Shown piece after piece: positions 1 to 9,395 of a stretch of DNA of 64,000 nucleotides (within the stretch, counting starts at the first letter, position 1; every line of letters starts with the position of its first letter). The notes below the pieces were generated by a model that saw only the letters and a program-made list of their open reading frames with translations, was not told the DNA's origin and did not search any database. The position numbers were made by a program, and so were the translations under genes. This DNA is from Burkholderia sp. OK233 (lineage in GTDB: Bacteria; Pseudomonadota; Gammaproteobacteria; Burkholderiales; Burkholderiaceae), in contig NZ_OCSR01000001.1 of NCBI RefSeq assembly GCF_900230185.1, forward strand, positions 186,001-250,000, in the 5' to 3' direction.

Positions 1-218
1 GCGCTGAGATAGTAAGCCGATTGGTCGCTTGAGTGTCCTTCTGCGTCTTCAAGCCACGGCGGCCCCCAAGCCCGAGTATCGTCGCCCGTGTTCGGGCGTT
101 CGACCTTGACGACATCTGCGCCCAGGTCCGCTAACATCTGACCCGCCCACGGCCCTGCTAGTACGCGCGACAGATCAAGGACTCGGAGATCCGACAGCGC
201 TTCGTTGAAGTTTGTCAT
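1..218 (-). CDS. CaiB/BaiF family CoA-transferase (family III), N-terminal part
   Basis: The first 72 or so codons of a family III CoA-transferase; the rest lies beyond the left edge. The readable protein begins [20 protein letters not shown] and continues through [20 protein letters not shown], the usual start of CaiB/BaiF enzymes, which move CoA between carboxylic acids. It follows glutaryl-CoA dehydrogenase by 11 bp on the same strand. In pseudomonads a glutarate CoA-transferase (gcdG) sits next to gcdH, so activation of glutarate or a related dicarboxylate is a reasonable inference. The substrate cannot be read from the sequence. Confidence 0.9.
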   Translation of the reverse strand, partial: MTNFNEALSDLRVLDLSRVLAGPWAGQMLADLGADVVKVERPNTGDDTRAWGPPWLEDAEGHSSDQSAYYLS

Positions 219-229
219 GATCGTGCCGA

Positions 230-1426
230 CTAGAAAGCAGCAATGCTCGTGATCGCCCGACCGAGTATTAGCGCATGAACGTCGTGGGTTCCTTCGTACG
301 TGTTCACGACTTCGAGATTGACGAGATGCCGGGCCACGCCGAATTCATCGCTGATGCCGTTGCCACCCATCATGTCGCGAGCCAACCTGGCGACGTCGAG
401 CGCCTTGCCGCAGCTGTTGCGCTTCATGATCGAGGTAATCTCGACGGCCGCCGTACCTTCGTCTTTCATGCGGCCCAGACGCAGACAGCCCTGCAAACCG
501 AGTGTGATATCGGTCATCATGTCAGCGAGTTTCTTCTGGATCAGCTGGTTGGCCGCAAGTGGCTTGCCGAACTGTTTGCGATCGAGCACATATTGACGCG
601 CCCGCTGAAAACAGTCTTCCGCGGCGCCCAGTGCACCCCAAGCGATGCCATAACGGGCGGAGTTCAGGCAGGTGAACGGGCCCTTCAGGCCGCGCACATC
701 CGGAAAGGCGTTTTCTTCAGGGCAAAACACTTCGTCCATCACGATCTCGCCGGTGATGCTGGCGCGCAGTCCGACCTTGCCGTGGATAGCCGGCGCAGAG
801 AGTCCCTTCCAGCCTTTCTCCAGCACGAAGCCTCGAATGGCACCCTCGTCATCCTTTGCCCACACGACGAACACGTCGGCAATCGGGCTATTCGTGATCC
901 ACATTTTCGCGCCGGTCAGGGAGTAGCCACCCGCGACCTTCTTCGCCCTGGTGATCATGCTGCCGGGGTCCGAACCGTGATTGGGCTCCGTCAGGCCGAA
1001 GCAACCGATCAATTCGCCGCTGGCCAGTCCGGGCAAATATTTCTGCTTCGAGGCCTCGTTGCCGAACGCGTTGATCGGCACCATCACGAGCGAGCTTTGC
1101 ACGCTCATCATCGAGCGGTAGCCGGAATCGACCGCCTCGACTTCGCGCGCCACAAGGCCGTAGCACACGTAGTTCATGTCTGCTCCGCCGTAGGCTGCGG
1201 GGATAGTAGAGCCTAGCAAGCCGAGTGCACCCATCTCGCGAAAAATCCCCGGGTCCGTCTGTTCATTGCGGAAGGCCTGCAATACGCGAGGCGCAAGCTG
1301 TTCCTGACAGTAGGCGCGGGTGGAATCGCGCACCATTCGTTCCTCTGCGTCCAGCTGTTCGTTGAGAAGCAGGGCATCTTCCCATTGGAATGCGACACGG
1401 TTGTGCTGTAAAGTCATGACAGACAT
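230..1426 (-). CDS. gcdH: Glutaryl-CoA dehydrogenase-type acyl-CoA dehydrogenase
   Basis: A 398-residue FAD-dependent acyl-CoA dehydrogenase. The flavin-binding stretch [16 protein letters not shown] is near residues 142-157, and the C-terminal [15 protein letters not shown] carries the catalytic base, Glu378. This C-terminal signature and the opening [13 protein letters not shown] match glutaryl-CoA dehydrogenases, which oxidise and decarboxylate glutaryl-CoA to crotonyl-CoA and pass electrons to ETF. ETF and ETF-quinone oxidoreductase genes are within 10 kb. It is probably cotranscribed with the downstream CoA-transferase and is divergent from a LysR gene. Another short-chain acyl-CoA substrate is possible. 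Confidence 0.9.
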   Translation of the reverse strand: MSVMTLQHNRVAFQWEDALLLNEQLDAEERMVRDSTRAYCQEQLAPRVLQAFRNEQTDPGIFREMGALGLLGSTIPAAYGGADMNYVCYGLVAREVEAVDSGYRSMMSVQSSLVMVPINAFGNEASKQKYLPGLASGELIGCFGLTEPNHGSDPGSMITRAKKVAGGYSLTGAKMWITNSPIADVFVVWAKDDEGAIRGFVLEKGWKGLSAPAIHGKVGLRASITGEIVMDEVFCPEENAFPDVRGLKGPFTCLNSARYGIAWGALGAAEDCFQRARQYVLDRKQFGKPLAANQLIQKKLADMMTDITLGLQGCLRLGRMKDEGTAAVEITSIMKRNSCGKALDVARLARDMMGGNGISDEFGVARHLVNLEVVNTYEGTHDVHALILGRAITSIAAF

Positions 1427-1542
1427 CTCTGCGGTAGCTGTGGATCAGGTAGGGTAAGCATTGGATAAGTTCTGTACAACCAATTTATATGCACTCACCT
1501 GTGCGAAGCTAGTACTCCGGACCACGGACATCGGTAGCATGC

Positions 1543-2481
1543 ATGCGACGAAAAATTCCTAGCACCACAGCACTCGCAATGTTCGAGTCTGCTGCCAACC
1601 ATCAGAGTTTCACCAAAGCAGCCGACGAACTCGCCGTCACGCAAAGCGCTGTGTGTCGTCAGATTGCGGCACTCGAAGATTTCCTTGGCGTCAGACTCTT
1701 CCGCCGCACTCAACGAGGTGTGTATCTGACAGAGGCTGGCCTGACGTATAGCCGTCAGGTCCGGCAACGGCTGGATGAAGTGGAGCGGGACACGTTGAAC
1801 CTGATGGCGAAGGAGGGCACGCGCGGTGCTCTTGAACTCGCGATAGTGCCGACGTTTGCCACCAAATGGTTGATGCCGCGTTTGCCGCTATTTGCAGCTT
1901 TGCATCCCGGGATAACGATCAACCTTTCTGCGCAGACGCGGCCATTCCTCTTTTCGGAGAGCGCTTTCGATGCGGCGATTCATCCTGGACGTTCGCCCTG
2001 GCCCGGAACCAGCCGACACTTCCTGATGAATGAGGATCTGGTGGTGGTATGCAGTCCGCGGCTGATCGCACCGGGTGTGGAGATTCCGGAAGATGACTGG
2101 CGGAAGTACACGCTATTGCAGCAGAGTACCCGCCCCTACGCGTGGAGGCAGTGGTTTGCCCTGCAGGGCCTGCAGATCGAAGGTGATATGACAGGACCGC
2201 GACTGGAGCTGTTTTCGATGCACGCGGAGGCAGCAATACAGGGTATGGGTATCGCGCTCATTCCACGACTGCTGATCGAGAAAGAACTCGCTGAAGGGCA
2301 ACTGACCGTCATAGGAGGCCGGACCCATCCAAGCGATCGCCCATACTTCCTTATTCTTCCAGACGAAAGATCCGAAGACGTAGCATTGACGGCATTCAGA
2401 ACGTGGCTCGTTGCGCAGGCGATGCACTATGTTGATTCAAGCAGCGCAGTTGTGTCAGACCAACCGGCTGGCGGACTCTGA
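1543..2481 (+). CDS. LysR-type transcriptional regulator (GcvA-like)
   Basis: 312 residues. The N-terminal winged helix-turn-helix includes MFESAANHQSFTKAADELAV and TQSAVCRQIAALEDFLGVRL, followed by a LysR substrate-binding domain. The gene is divergent from gcdH with a 116-bp shared intergenic region, the standard layout for a LysR activator and its target. By position it probably controls the gcdH and CoA-transferase pair, as GcdR does in Pseudomonas. The inducer is unknown. The upstream region was not resolved into a convincing binding site. Confidence 0.88.
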   Translation: MRRKIPSTTALAMFESAANHQSFTKAADELAVTQSAVCRQIAALEDFLGVRLFRRTQRGVYLTEAGLTYSRQVRQRLDEVERDTLNLMAKEGTRGALELAIVPTFATKWLMPRLPLFAALHPGITINLSAQTRPFLFSESAFDAAIHPGRSPWPGTSRHFLMNEDLVVVCSPRLIAPGVEIPEDDWRKYTLLQQSTRPYAWRQWFALQGLQIEGDMTGPRLELFSMHAEAAIQGMGIALIPRLLIEKELAEGQLTVIGGRTHPSDRPYFLILPDERSEDVALTAFRTWLVAQAMHYVDSSSAVVSDQPAGGL

Positions 2482-2556
2482 AGTTCCGCTCGACGCGTGT
2501 GCCAGCGCGCAGGTACAACGGCGCAGCGCTGAGGTTCTGCGCACTGACACGGCGAT

Positions 2557-3594
2557 TCAGTACGCTGGTGCCAACGCGGCGCGCCAGGCGTCCGCAATAT
2601 CCATCAACCTGGCAGAGGGTTCATGCAGGAAACCGCAGGCTGTGATGCGGACCAGACGTTTGTGTTCGTCGCGGGTGATGTATTCGACAGGCGACTTGCC
2701 GTCTATACGGGCCAGCATCAGAGCCGGCAGGAGACTCGCCGCGCGCGCTTCAAGGTCAACAGCCGGTTCCCAACTGACCTTCTGCAGATACTGTTCAGCC
2801 AACGTCGCGAAGCAACTGAGAAAGGCATCACATTCGTGGGGTAGCGCGAGGCACTTCAGCAACAGGTGATTCAGACAGAAGGCCAGGTCAAAAGCTGGGT
2901 CGCCATACCACGCGCACTCGGCGTCGAGAAATACCGGGCCATTGGGGCCGATAAGGATATTTTTCGGGCTTACGTCGCCGTGAACCAGAGCAAGGCGCGT
3001 GTCACGGGTGCGCTGTGCAATTGCCAGCAGCACGTCGGCTACGTCGATGTTTTTCGCCGCTGTTGCAACGAGATAGGGTTCGAGGCGAAGCGCGTAGAAG
3101 TTCTCAACCGAATCGAACCTTGCTTCGAGTTCCGGGCGAGCTGCGCTGGCCCCATGCAGCCGGGCGAGGAGGTTGCCAACCTCACCTGCTATAGACGGTT
3201 GCACCTGGCCAGCCATCAATTGGGTCTTCCAGACGGGATAAAGTGCCGGGGGCAGGAAAGACATCGCAAAAAGTCCCGCCTCTGCGTCCCGTGCGATCGG
3301 GTGTGGAACATTGTCGGGCGCCTGCTCCGCGGCGAATTGCAGCCATGCCCACTCATAGGCATTGCGTGTCAAAGGGGCTTCCCATTCTGCTGCGACTTTA
3401 AGCTTGCCCAAGGCACGTTTGACGCAGAGCGTTCGGCCAGGCAGGTCGACTCTCCAGATGTCCGATGACACGCCACCGGTCAGTCGGCTGCACCACGGTT
3501 TCTCGCTGGCCTCCATCTGCCCATGAGAGACAAGAAAGGTGACGAGCGCCGAGTACTCGGTGTCAGGAAGCGCGTTTGTTGCGGAAGATTTCAT
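2557..3594 (-). CDS. Phosphotransferase family protein (APH/choline kinase fold)
   Basis: 345 residues with the aminoglycoside-phosphotransferase kinase fold. The Brenner motif is LVHGDVSPKN with catalytic Asp207, and the metal-binding segment is FLDAECAWYGDPAFD with Asp224. The N-terminal SRLTGGVSSDIWRV resembles a nucleotide-binding loop. Families of this fold phosphorylate small hydroxylated metabolites as well as antibiotics. As the last gene of a catabolic minus-strand run after a 2-hydroxyacid dehydrogenase, a metabolite kinase is more likely than a resistance enzyme. The substrate is unknown. Confidence 0.75.
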   Translation of the reverse strand: MKSSATNALPDTEYSALVTFLVSHGQMEASEKPWCSRLTGGVSSDIWRVDLPGRTLCVKRALGKLKVAAEWEAPLTRNAYEWAWLQFAAEQAPDNVPHPIARDAEAGLFAMSFLPPALYPVWKTQLMAGQVQPSIAGEVGNLLARLHGASAARPELEARFDSVENFYALRLEPYLVATAAKNIDVADVLLAIAQRTRDTRLALVHGDVSPKNILIGPNGPVFLDAECAWYGDPAFDLAFCLNHLLLKCLALPHECDAFLSCFATLAEQYLQKVSWEPAVDLEARAASLLPALMLARIDGKSPVEYITRDEHKRLVRITACGFLHEPSARLMDIADAWRAALAPAY

Positions 3595-3735
3595 GTTGCC
3601 TCAGCAGATAACCAGAGCTACGTTGCGATTTCGAGGGCCGGGACAGACTTCTCCTGGGCCAAGGTGTGGCTGCAATCGCAGTCTTATTCGAACAATGCAG
3701 GTTTTCAGGATTAACCGCTCGCTGCGTCGGCGCAG

Positions 3736-4701
3736 CTATGCGCGCTGCGGCCGGTTGCACGGCTGTTCCGGCAGGGTGCCCGCCAGCACGCGAACCACTT
3801 CCTCGGCTGCGCGCCGGCGCAGTTCAGCGAGAGAGGCGTCTGACGAGAACGCAACGTGGGGCGTTAGCATGGCGCCACCGGTCGACAGAAGTGCTTCAGG
3901 CACGTTGGGCTCCATCTCGAGTACATCCAGTGCGGCGCCTGAGAGCTGTCCTGTCTGCAACGCCTCGATTACGGCGTCCGTATCCACGATGCCGCCCCGG
4001 CTCACGTTGATCAGCAGACCGCCGGGTTTCATTAGCGCAAGGCTGGCGCGGTTGATCAGATGAAACGTCGAGTCGGTGAGCGGCGCGTGCACGATGACGA
4101 TGTCGCTTTCCGACATCAGGTCTTCCAGCCCGACGAACTGAACGTCTGGAATGTTTGCGGGAGGATACAGCGTATGGGAGAGAACGCGACAACCAAAGGC
4201 GTTCAGCTTGGAGGCGGTTGCGTGACCGATACGGCCGTAGCCGATGATCCCGCAGGTCATGTGTGCGAGCCGTTTGAGATTTGCCCCGGCCGGGTTCCAT
4301 CTTCCCGACCGGACTTCGCGGTCAAAGCTGATGAGCCCACGGGTCCAGGCGAGAGCGAAGCCCACGGCATGATCGGATACTTCGGCAACGCAATAGTCCG
4401 GCACGTTGGTTACCCAGATTCCACGTTCGGTAGCTGTTTTCACTGCGATGTTATCGAGGCCTACGCCAAGCCGGGCCACGACCTTGAGTCCGGCGCTGGC
4501 GCGAATCGCTGCGGACGACACCTGTGCCCAGCAGGTCATGATGGCATCGGGCTGGTGTTGCTCGACCAGCGCATCGATCTCGGACTCGGGTGCAGGCGAG
4601 GCCGGCCCCGTGACGAGCTGGAAGCCGGCAGATTCGATGACCCGGCGCTCAATCGCGTCATCCGGCCAGGCGTAATCAGTAAGCAGTACGGTAGCAGACA
4701 T
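3736..4701 (-). CDS. D-isomer-specific 2-hydroxyacid dehydrogenase (CtBP-like)
   Basis: About 321 residues from the chosen ATG at 4701, which is preceded by a good GGAGGAG ribosome binding site; a start seven codons upstream lacks one. The Rossmann motif GIIGYGRIGHA lies near residues 151-161. The three catalytic residues are visible: Arg in NVSRGG, Glu in LEMEP and His in LTPHVAF. Such enzymes interconvert 2-oxoacids and 2-hydroxyacids with NAD(P)H. It lies 42 bp after the FAH-family gene, so the two are probably cotranscribed. The substrate is not inferable beyond a small 2-oxo or 2-hydroxy acid. Confidence 0.88.
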   Translation of the reverse strand: MSATVLLTDYAWPDDAIERRVIESAGFQLVTGPASPAPESEIDALVEQHQPDAIMTCWAQVSSAAIRASAGLKVVARLGVGLDNIAVKTATERGIWVTNVPDYCVAEVSDHAVGFALAWTRGLISFDREVRSGRWNPAGANLKRLAHMTCGIIGYGRIGHATASKLNAFGCRVLSHTLYPPANIPDVQFVGLEDLMSESDIVIVHAPLTDSTFHLINRASLALMKPGGLLINVSRGGIVDTDAVIEALQTGQLSGAALDVLEMEPNVPEALLSTGGAMLTPHVAFSSDASLAELRRRAAEEVVRVLAGTLPEQPCNRPQRA

Positions 4702-4743
4702 GGTTTTTCTCCTCCTTCCCACAGTGTCAAAAAGCGGTATGAC

Positions 4744-5709
4744 TCAGTCCGTGCATAAAACCCATTGAGATCCCAAGCCGTGTACGCCCGCTTGCACGAC
4801 GTCTCCCGCGCGTAGATACCGGCCATAGTGACTGCCAATTCCCGCAGGTGTGCCGGTACAGATAAGGTCTCCTGGCTTTAGCGGTGTCTGGGTCGACAGA
4901 TAGGCGATCTGTTCAGCAATGCTGAATATCATGTCACTTGCCACGCCGTCCTGCATCAAGTCACCGTTAAGGCGTAGCCAGGGACGAAGCGTCGTCGGAT
5001 CATCGATCTCCCATACGGGCACGAGCCATGGTCCTGTCGGCAACCAGCCTCTGTGGGACTTCGACTGCAGCCAGTCGGTGCCGAATGTCGGTAAGTCCTG
5101 CCGGAATACACGCTCGCGCAAGGTGATATCGTTGACCACACAGTAGCCAGCGACGTAGTCGAGTGCATGGGCTACGTCGACATTGTGTGCGGCGCGGCCC
5201 ATGACGACCCCGATCTCCGCTTCCCAGTCGAGTGTGGACATGCCCGCGTCGACAGACAGGGTCTCATACGGGCCGGATACGCAGGCAGCGCCTTTCAGGC
5301 ATACGTAAGGCACACCTTCGCGCCGACGCGTTTCGATGCCGGCGAGCGCTGCGTCACGTTTGTCGTCGAAGCTTCGCCCATTGTCTGCGTCGACAGCGGA
5401 CTGCACGAGCTGACTGCGATAGTTGCCGATCGTGCAATAGACCTGCCGCGGTGCAACAGGCTCGTGCAGTTCGAACAGAATGTGATCGGCGCCGAGATTG
5501 GTGAGGATGTCCAGTGTGGATTCGGCGCGGCATAGCAGCCTAAGGATGTCCGAGTTGACGGCCCACTCGTCGAGAAATTCCGCCATCGAAGTGGTTCCGC
5601 GCAGGCCAGATGAGCGCCAGTACGTCAATGCCATCACCCGGTTCTCCAGGAGCAGAGCAGGAAAAGGAGCGCACTCGGCGGTAGAAATATTGACTAGTAC
5701 GGGGAACAT
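4744..5709 (-). CDS. Fumarylacetoacetate hydrolase family protein
   Basis: About 321 residues from ATG 5709. A longer open frame runs upstream into the ETF-QO gene but has no coding character, so the start after it was taken. The C-terminal half is a FAH-type domain with the metal-binding segment DWEAEIGVVMG, then YVAGYCVVNDITLRE and the family ending GDLICTGTPAGIG. Members hydrolyse or decarboxylate beta-keto acids and acylpyruvates with a divalent metal. It sits between ETF-QO and a 2-hydroxyacid dehydrogenase and is probably a catabolic step in that operon. Confidence 0.87.
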   Translation of the reverse strand: MFPVLVNISTAECAPFPALLLENRVMALTYWRSSGLRGTTSMAEFLDEWAVNSDILRLLCRAESTLDILTNLGADHILFELHEPVAPRQVYCTIGNYRSQLVQSAVDADNGRSFDDKRDAALAGIETRRREGVPYVCLKGAACVSGPYETLSVDAGMSTLDWEAEIGVVMGRAAHNVDVAHALDYVAGYCVVNDITLRERVFRQDLPTFGTDWLQSKSHRGWLPTGPWLVPVWEIDDPTTLRPWLRLNGDLMQDGVASDMIFSIAEQIAYLSTQTPLKPGDLICTGTPAGIGSHYGRYLRAGDVVQAGVHGLGSQWVLCTD

Positions 5710-5765
5710 GAAAAGATCGTATTTATACGGAGTTGGTAAGGTTGCTGAGTACGGATATCCGCGCT

Positions 5766-7448
5766 TCACATATTCGGATAGTTCGGACCGCCGCCACCTT
5801 CCGGCGTGACCCACACGATGTTCTGTGTCGGATCCTTGATATCGCAGGTCTTGCAGTGCACGCAGTTCTGCGCGTTGATCACCAGACGCTCGCTGCCGTC
5901 GTCGTTCTTCACGAACTCGTACACAGCCGCCGGGCAATAGCGCGACTCCGGGCCCGCGTAGGTGTTCAGGTTCACGTTCACCGGCACCGTCGGATCTTTC
6001 AGCGTCAGGTGGGCCGGCTGATTCTCTTCGTGGTTAGTGTTCGAGATGAACACCGACGACAGACGGTCGAAGGTCAGCTTGCCGTCCGGCTTCGGATACA
6101 CGATCGGCTTGCACTGCGAGGCCGGTTTGAGCATCTCGTGGTCCGAATGCTGGTGATGCAGCGTCCACGGCACCTTGCCGCCCAGGACTTTCTGCTCGAG
6201 GCCCACCATCAGCGTGCCCAGGTACAGGCCCTTGCTCATCCACTGCTTGAAGTTGCGCGCACGGTACAGCTCGGTATGCAGCCACGAGGTCTTGAATGCC
6301 TCCGGATAGGCCGTGAGCTCGTCCGACCGACGCCCGGCCTGCACCGCATCGAACGCGGCATCAGCGGCCAGCATGCCGGTCTTGATCGCCGCGTGCGAAC
6401 CCTTGATGCGCGAGGCGTTCAGGAAGCCCGCATCGTCGCCCACCAGCGCGCCACCCGGGAATACCAGCTTCGGCAGCGACATCAGGCCGCCTGCGGTGAT
6501 GGCCCGCGCGCCGTACGACACGCGCTTGCCGCCTTCGAGGAACGCGCGGATCGACGGACGCGTCTTGTAGCGCTGGAATTCCTCGAAGGGCGACAGATAC
6601 GGGTTGGAATAGCCGAGACCCACCACGAAGCCCACCATCACCTGGTTGTTGTCCATGTGATAGAGGAACGAGCCGCCGTAGGTGTCGGACTGCAAAGGCC
6701 AGCCGGCCGTGTGGATCACCAGCCCCGGCTTGTGCTTCGCCGGATCGATTTCCCACAGTTCCTTGATGCCGATACCGTAGACCTGCGGATCGACCCCGTC
6801 ACGCAGCTTGAACCTGTCGTTCAGTTGACGGCCCAGGTGCCCGCGCGCGCCTTCGCAGAACAGCGTGTACTTCGCGTGCAGCTCCATGCCAAGCTGGAAG
6901 TTCTCCGTCGGCTCGCCGTCCTTGCCGATGCCCAGGTTGCCGGTGGCGACGCCTTTGACCGAGCCATCGTCGTTGTAAAGGATTTCAGCAGCCGGGAAGC
7001 CCGGAAAAATCTCCACGCCCAGCGCCTCGGCCTGCTGGCCGAGCCAGCGTGTGACGTTGGCGAGGCTGATCACGTAGTTGCCGTGATTCTTGAAGTTATC
7101 CGGCAGCGCCCACGTCGGCACGTTCTTCGAGCCCGTCTCCGAGAAGAACAGGAATCGGTCCTCGGTCACGTCCACGGTAAGCGGGGCGCCTTTTTCCTGC
7201 CAGGCGGGGATCAGTTCGCTCAGAGCGCGGGGGGCCATGACCGCGCCGGAGAGGATGTGCGCCCCGATCTCCGAGCCCTTTTCGAGTACGCAGACGCCGT
7301 TTTCGACGCCTTTTTCCTGCGCCAGCTGCTTCAGGCGGATCGCCGCGGACAGGCCGGCGGGGCCGCCGCCGACGATCACCACGTCATAGGACATGAATTC
7401 ACGTTCGGGACGGAGCGCCGCGTGGACAACGGAATGTGCCTTAGTCAT
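5766..7448 (-). CDS. Electron transfer flavoprotein-ubiquinone oxidoreductase
   Basis: 560 residues, the full length for ETF-QO. The N-terminal FAD motif VVIVGGGPAGLSAAIRLKQL is near residues 23-42. The C-terminal iron-sulfur segment includes CPAAVYEF and CVHCKTCDIKDPTQN and ends GGGGPNYPNM, the usual family ending. The enzyme takes electrons from reduced ETF and delivers them to ubiquinone at the membrane. With etfB and etfA at 10.3-12.0 kb and gcdH at 0.2 kb, the region encodes a whole electron route from acyl-CoA oxidation to the quinone pool. It follows the MFS gene by 191 bp on the same strand. Confidence 0.95.
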   Translation of the reverse strand: MTKAHSVVHAALRPEREFMSYDVVIVGGGPAGLSAAIRLKQLAQEKGVENGVCVLEKGSEIGAHILSGAVMAPRALSELIPAWQEKGAPLTVDVTEDRFLFFSETGSKNVPTWALPDNFKNHGNYVISLANVTRWLGQQAEALGVEIFPGFPAAEILYNDDGSVKGVATGNLGIGKDGEPTENFQLGMELHAKYTLFCEGARGHLGRQLNDRFKLRDGVDPQVYGIGIKELWEIDPAKHKPGLVIHTAGWPLQSDTYGGSFLYHMDNNQVMVGFVVGLGYSNPYLSPFEEFQRYKTRPSIRAFLEGGKRVSYGARAITAGGLMSLPKLVFPGGALVGDDAGFLNASRIKGSHAAIKTGMLAADAAFDAVQAGRRSDELTAYPEAFKTSWLHTELYRARNFKQWMSKGLYLGTLMVGLEQKVLGGKVPWTLHHQHSDHEMLKPASQCKPIVYPKPDGKLTFDRLSSVFISNTNHEENQPAHLTLKDPTVPVNVNLNTYAGPESRYCPAAVYEFVKNDDGSERLVINAQNCVHCKTCDIKDPTQNIVWVTPEGGGGPNYPNM

Positions 7449-7635
7449 ATTCAGAAGCGAACCGGTTCAGGAGTCGGTCAAAGTGAAAACAACGCATAGT
7501 GCTGCTCCAGGCATCGATCGAGAATCTGGCCATGGTCTTTCGCATGCCGACCGATGCGGATCCGGGCGCGGCTTGTCGAAAAGGCGGGATATATGGTCAT
7601 GTGTGGTCAGCGAGTGCCGTCTGGCGTTCGACATG

Positions 7636-8944
7636 CGCGTCACTGTGGCGAGGGATCGGCGTTGACGACGACGGAGGCGTTGGTCGTGTCGCGCGCGGAG
7701 TCGCCAGCCGGGGTGGTGGCCGCGCGGCGGCGGGGTGCGGTCTCGACGAGGAACACCGTGACGACTGCGCCAGCGATGAGGCTGTACAGCGCGAAGTCCA
7801 GGGTTCGGGCGAGGCCGAAATGCTGGGCGACAAAACCGGCGATCACCGGCGCGACACCCCCGCCGAAGGTCTCGCCCACGCCGGAGACGAAACCAATGGT
7901 CGACGCAACAAGCCCCAGCGGCGCGGCCTCGATCGCCACCGGGCCGCTCAGCAGGCTGAGCAGGCCGATCGAGAACATCGCCACGCCGAACAGCAGGGCG
8001 AACAGCAGTTGGGGATGGGCGCCGGTGTTCGCGAAGAAGTACAGCAGCACGGCCGCGGCGATAAAGCCGATCAGCGCGGTGAGCCGGCGACCGATGTAAT
8101 CGGAGATGCCGGCCACGCCGAACGAGCCGACGAAGCCGCCGAAGCCAACGGCCGAGGCGACCAAGCCCATGCTGCGTGTATCCAGGTGCAGCACGGTGAC
8201 CAGGTAGGTCGGCACCATGGCACCGATCACGAAAATCCCGCCCATCGCACACAGGATCGCGGCGGTCGCGATAATCACGTTGCGACTGGCCAGCAGTTCG
8301 GTCCAGCGCGGCCTGGCCACGGGCATCTGGGCCGTGAGCGGCTCACTGGCGCTGCGGTCGTGCACGTTGCGCCAGATCAGGGCCGCCACGATCAGACCCG
8401 GCACGGCGGAGATCGTGAAGACCCAGTGCCAGGAGGGCACGATCTGCAGCAGTTGCGTGGCCACGATCGGCGCGAAGCCCAGCCCCATGAGCGGCATCAT
8501 GCTCAGCTGCAGACCCAGATTCAGTCCGCGCCGCGACGGCCGGGACGCTTCACTGTTGGCCGCGAGGCTCGCCGGCGTAAACGCGCCTTCCGCGACGCCC
8601 ATCACGGCACGCAGGAGCATCAGGCTCAGGAAGCCGGAGGCCAGCCCCGAGAGGCTCGAGAGCAACGAAAACGCGATCATCGTGGTCACGAGGATCTTCT
8701 TCCTGCCGATGCGGTCCGACAGGGGGCCCATTGCAATGGACCACAGCCCCCAGGCGACACCGAGTACCCCGATCAGGCTGCCCAGTTGCGAATAGTTCAG
8801 GTTCAGCTCGGCCATCATGTGCGGGAACAGCGGCGCCATCAACCACCGGTCGAAACCCACCAGACCGAAACCGACACCCAGCAGCACGAGCGTGCGCCGC
8901 TCGTACCCGGTGTCATGCTCGAAAACTGTCATTTATATGTCTCC
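7636..8944 (-). repeat. Inverted gene-sized repeat, copy 1
   Basis: A 1309-bp segment repeated in the opposite direction at 14353-15661. It starts exactly at the GGAGACATATAA ribosome-binding segment and ends four bases after the stop codon. Reading both copies, and their translations in several frames, shows only one difference: a T on the plus strand at 8272 (A on the coding strand) against G at 15025, Ile to Val. Flanking sequences on both sides are unrelated. No transposase, terminal repeat or target duplication is visible. Confidence 0.95.
7640..8932 (-). CDS. MFS transporter, copy 1
   Basis: 430 residues with about 12 hydrophobic segments. The cytoplasmic loop motif GPLSDRIGRKKIL lies after transmembrane segment 2, a major facilitator superfamily hallmark, and GISDYIGRRLTAL is its C-half equivalent. 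It is probably an organic-acid symporter. The SD GGAG is 9 bp before ATG. A promoter with TTGACG (9139-9144, minus strand) and TACACT (9115-9120) lies upstream, and operator O1 overlaps the expected transcription start, so LacI-type repression is likely. It is the first gene of a minus-strand run ending at 2557. An almost identical second copy is at 14365. Confidence 0.92.
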   Translation of the reverse strand: MTVFEHDTGYERRTLVLLGVGFGLVGFDRWLMAPLFPHMMAELNLNYSQLGSLIGVLGVAWGLWSIAMGPLSDRIGRKKILVTTMIAFSLLSSLSGLASGFLSLMLLRAVMGVAEGAFTPASLAANSEASRPSRRGLNLGLQLSMMPLMGLGFAPIVATQLLQIVPSWHWVFTISAVPGLIVAALIWRNVHDRSASEPLTAQMPVARPRWTELLASRNVIIATAAILCAMGGIFVIGAMVPTYLVTVLHLDTRSMGLVASAVGFGGFVGSFGVAGISDYIGRRLTALIGFIAAAVLLYFFANTGAHPQLLFALLFGVAMFSIGLLSLLSGPVAIEAAPLGLVASTIGFVSGVGETFGGGVAPVIAGFVAQHFGLARTLDFALYSLIAGAVVTVFLVETAPRRRAATTPAGDSARDTTNASVVVNADPSPQ

Positions 8945-9091
8945 TTGTATCGCGTTCGGGGCGTCGTAGACAGCCAAAGGCGGTGCCCGCTTCGCTGTTG
9001 TCCAGGGCGGCCACGCGAACTATCAGTGCTCGATGTGTTCGACGGGCGTTTTCGGGTTGATGCCGGCATCACCTTTGTGATGCTACAGGTT

Positions 9092-9107
9092 ATGCGAACG
9101 TTAGCAT
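9092..9107. promoter_or_regulatory. LacI-type operator O1
   Basis: ATGCGAACGTTAGCAT, a 16-bp near-palindrome centred on CG, as expected for a LacI-family repressor. It lies 7 bp downstream of the -10 box of the minus-strand MFS copy 1 promoter, where a repressor would block initiation. It matches five other sites in this region. The bound protein is inferred to be the LacI-type product encoded at 12178-13230. Confidence 0.75.
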
Positions 9108-9114
9108 TTAGGCA

Positions 9115-9144
9115 AGTGTAGCTGCGATGATTCCTGCTCGTCAA
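9115..9144 (-). promoter_or_regulatory. Promoter of MFS copy 1
   Basis: On the minus strand, TTGACG (9144-9139) and TACACT (9120-9115) are separated by 18 bp. The operator O1 follows immediately. The same TTGACG hexamer occurs in the two plus-strand promoters near 13631 and 14205. This is a visual prediction. Confidence 0.6.
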
Positions 9145-9167
9145 CCAGGTGAGGTGCGGCAACTCGG

Positions 9168-9197
9168 TTGCGGAAATATCGCTTCAAATGCTATCGT
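9168..9197 (+). promoter_or_regulatory. Possible promoter of the 3-hydroxyacyl-CoA dehydrogenase-etfBA operon
   Basis: TTGCGG and TATCGT with an 18-bp spacer on the plus strand. The -10 box overlaps operator O2, so repressor binding there would block it. The boxes are weak, so this is tentative. The remaining 200 bp up to the GTG start at 9396 holds no gene. Confidence 0.4.
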
Positions 9198-9203
9198 TCG
9201 CAT
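9188..9203. promoter_or_regulatory. LacI-type operator O2
   Basis: ATGCTATCGTTCGCAT, the partner of O1 with 96 bp between centres. It overlaps the candidate plus-strand promoter and lies upstream of the minus-strand one, so one repressor could control both divergent operons, possibly by looping. Confidence 0.72.
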
Positions 9204-9395
9204 TATTGATTCGTGCGTCGGGAGTCTGTCTGGACCTGACAGCACAAGCGCGACTACCGGCTCCGGGTGGTCTCTGCCGGGAGTCGCGCGTCCGGATCGG
9301 CGCTTCAGGTACGAGGTCTCAACGCTCGGGAGCTTAAAGGGGTACTTCTCAGAACCTCGATGGGCTCATCTCCATTCAACATCAGAGGACACCTA

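Noticed and set aside
2557..3594. An aminoglycoside resistance gene
   Set aside because: The APH fold is shared with many metabolite kinases, and the gene ends a catabolic operon, so resistance is unsupported.
7499..9121. Long plus-strand open frame (540 codons) opposite the MFS transporter copy 1
   Set aside because: Its translation is rich in Arg, Gly, His and Gln without any motif, and it mirrors the MFS gene on the other strand. The same shadow appears opposite copy 2.
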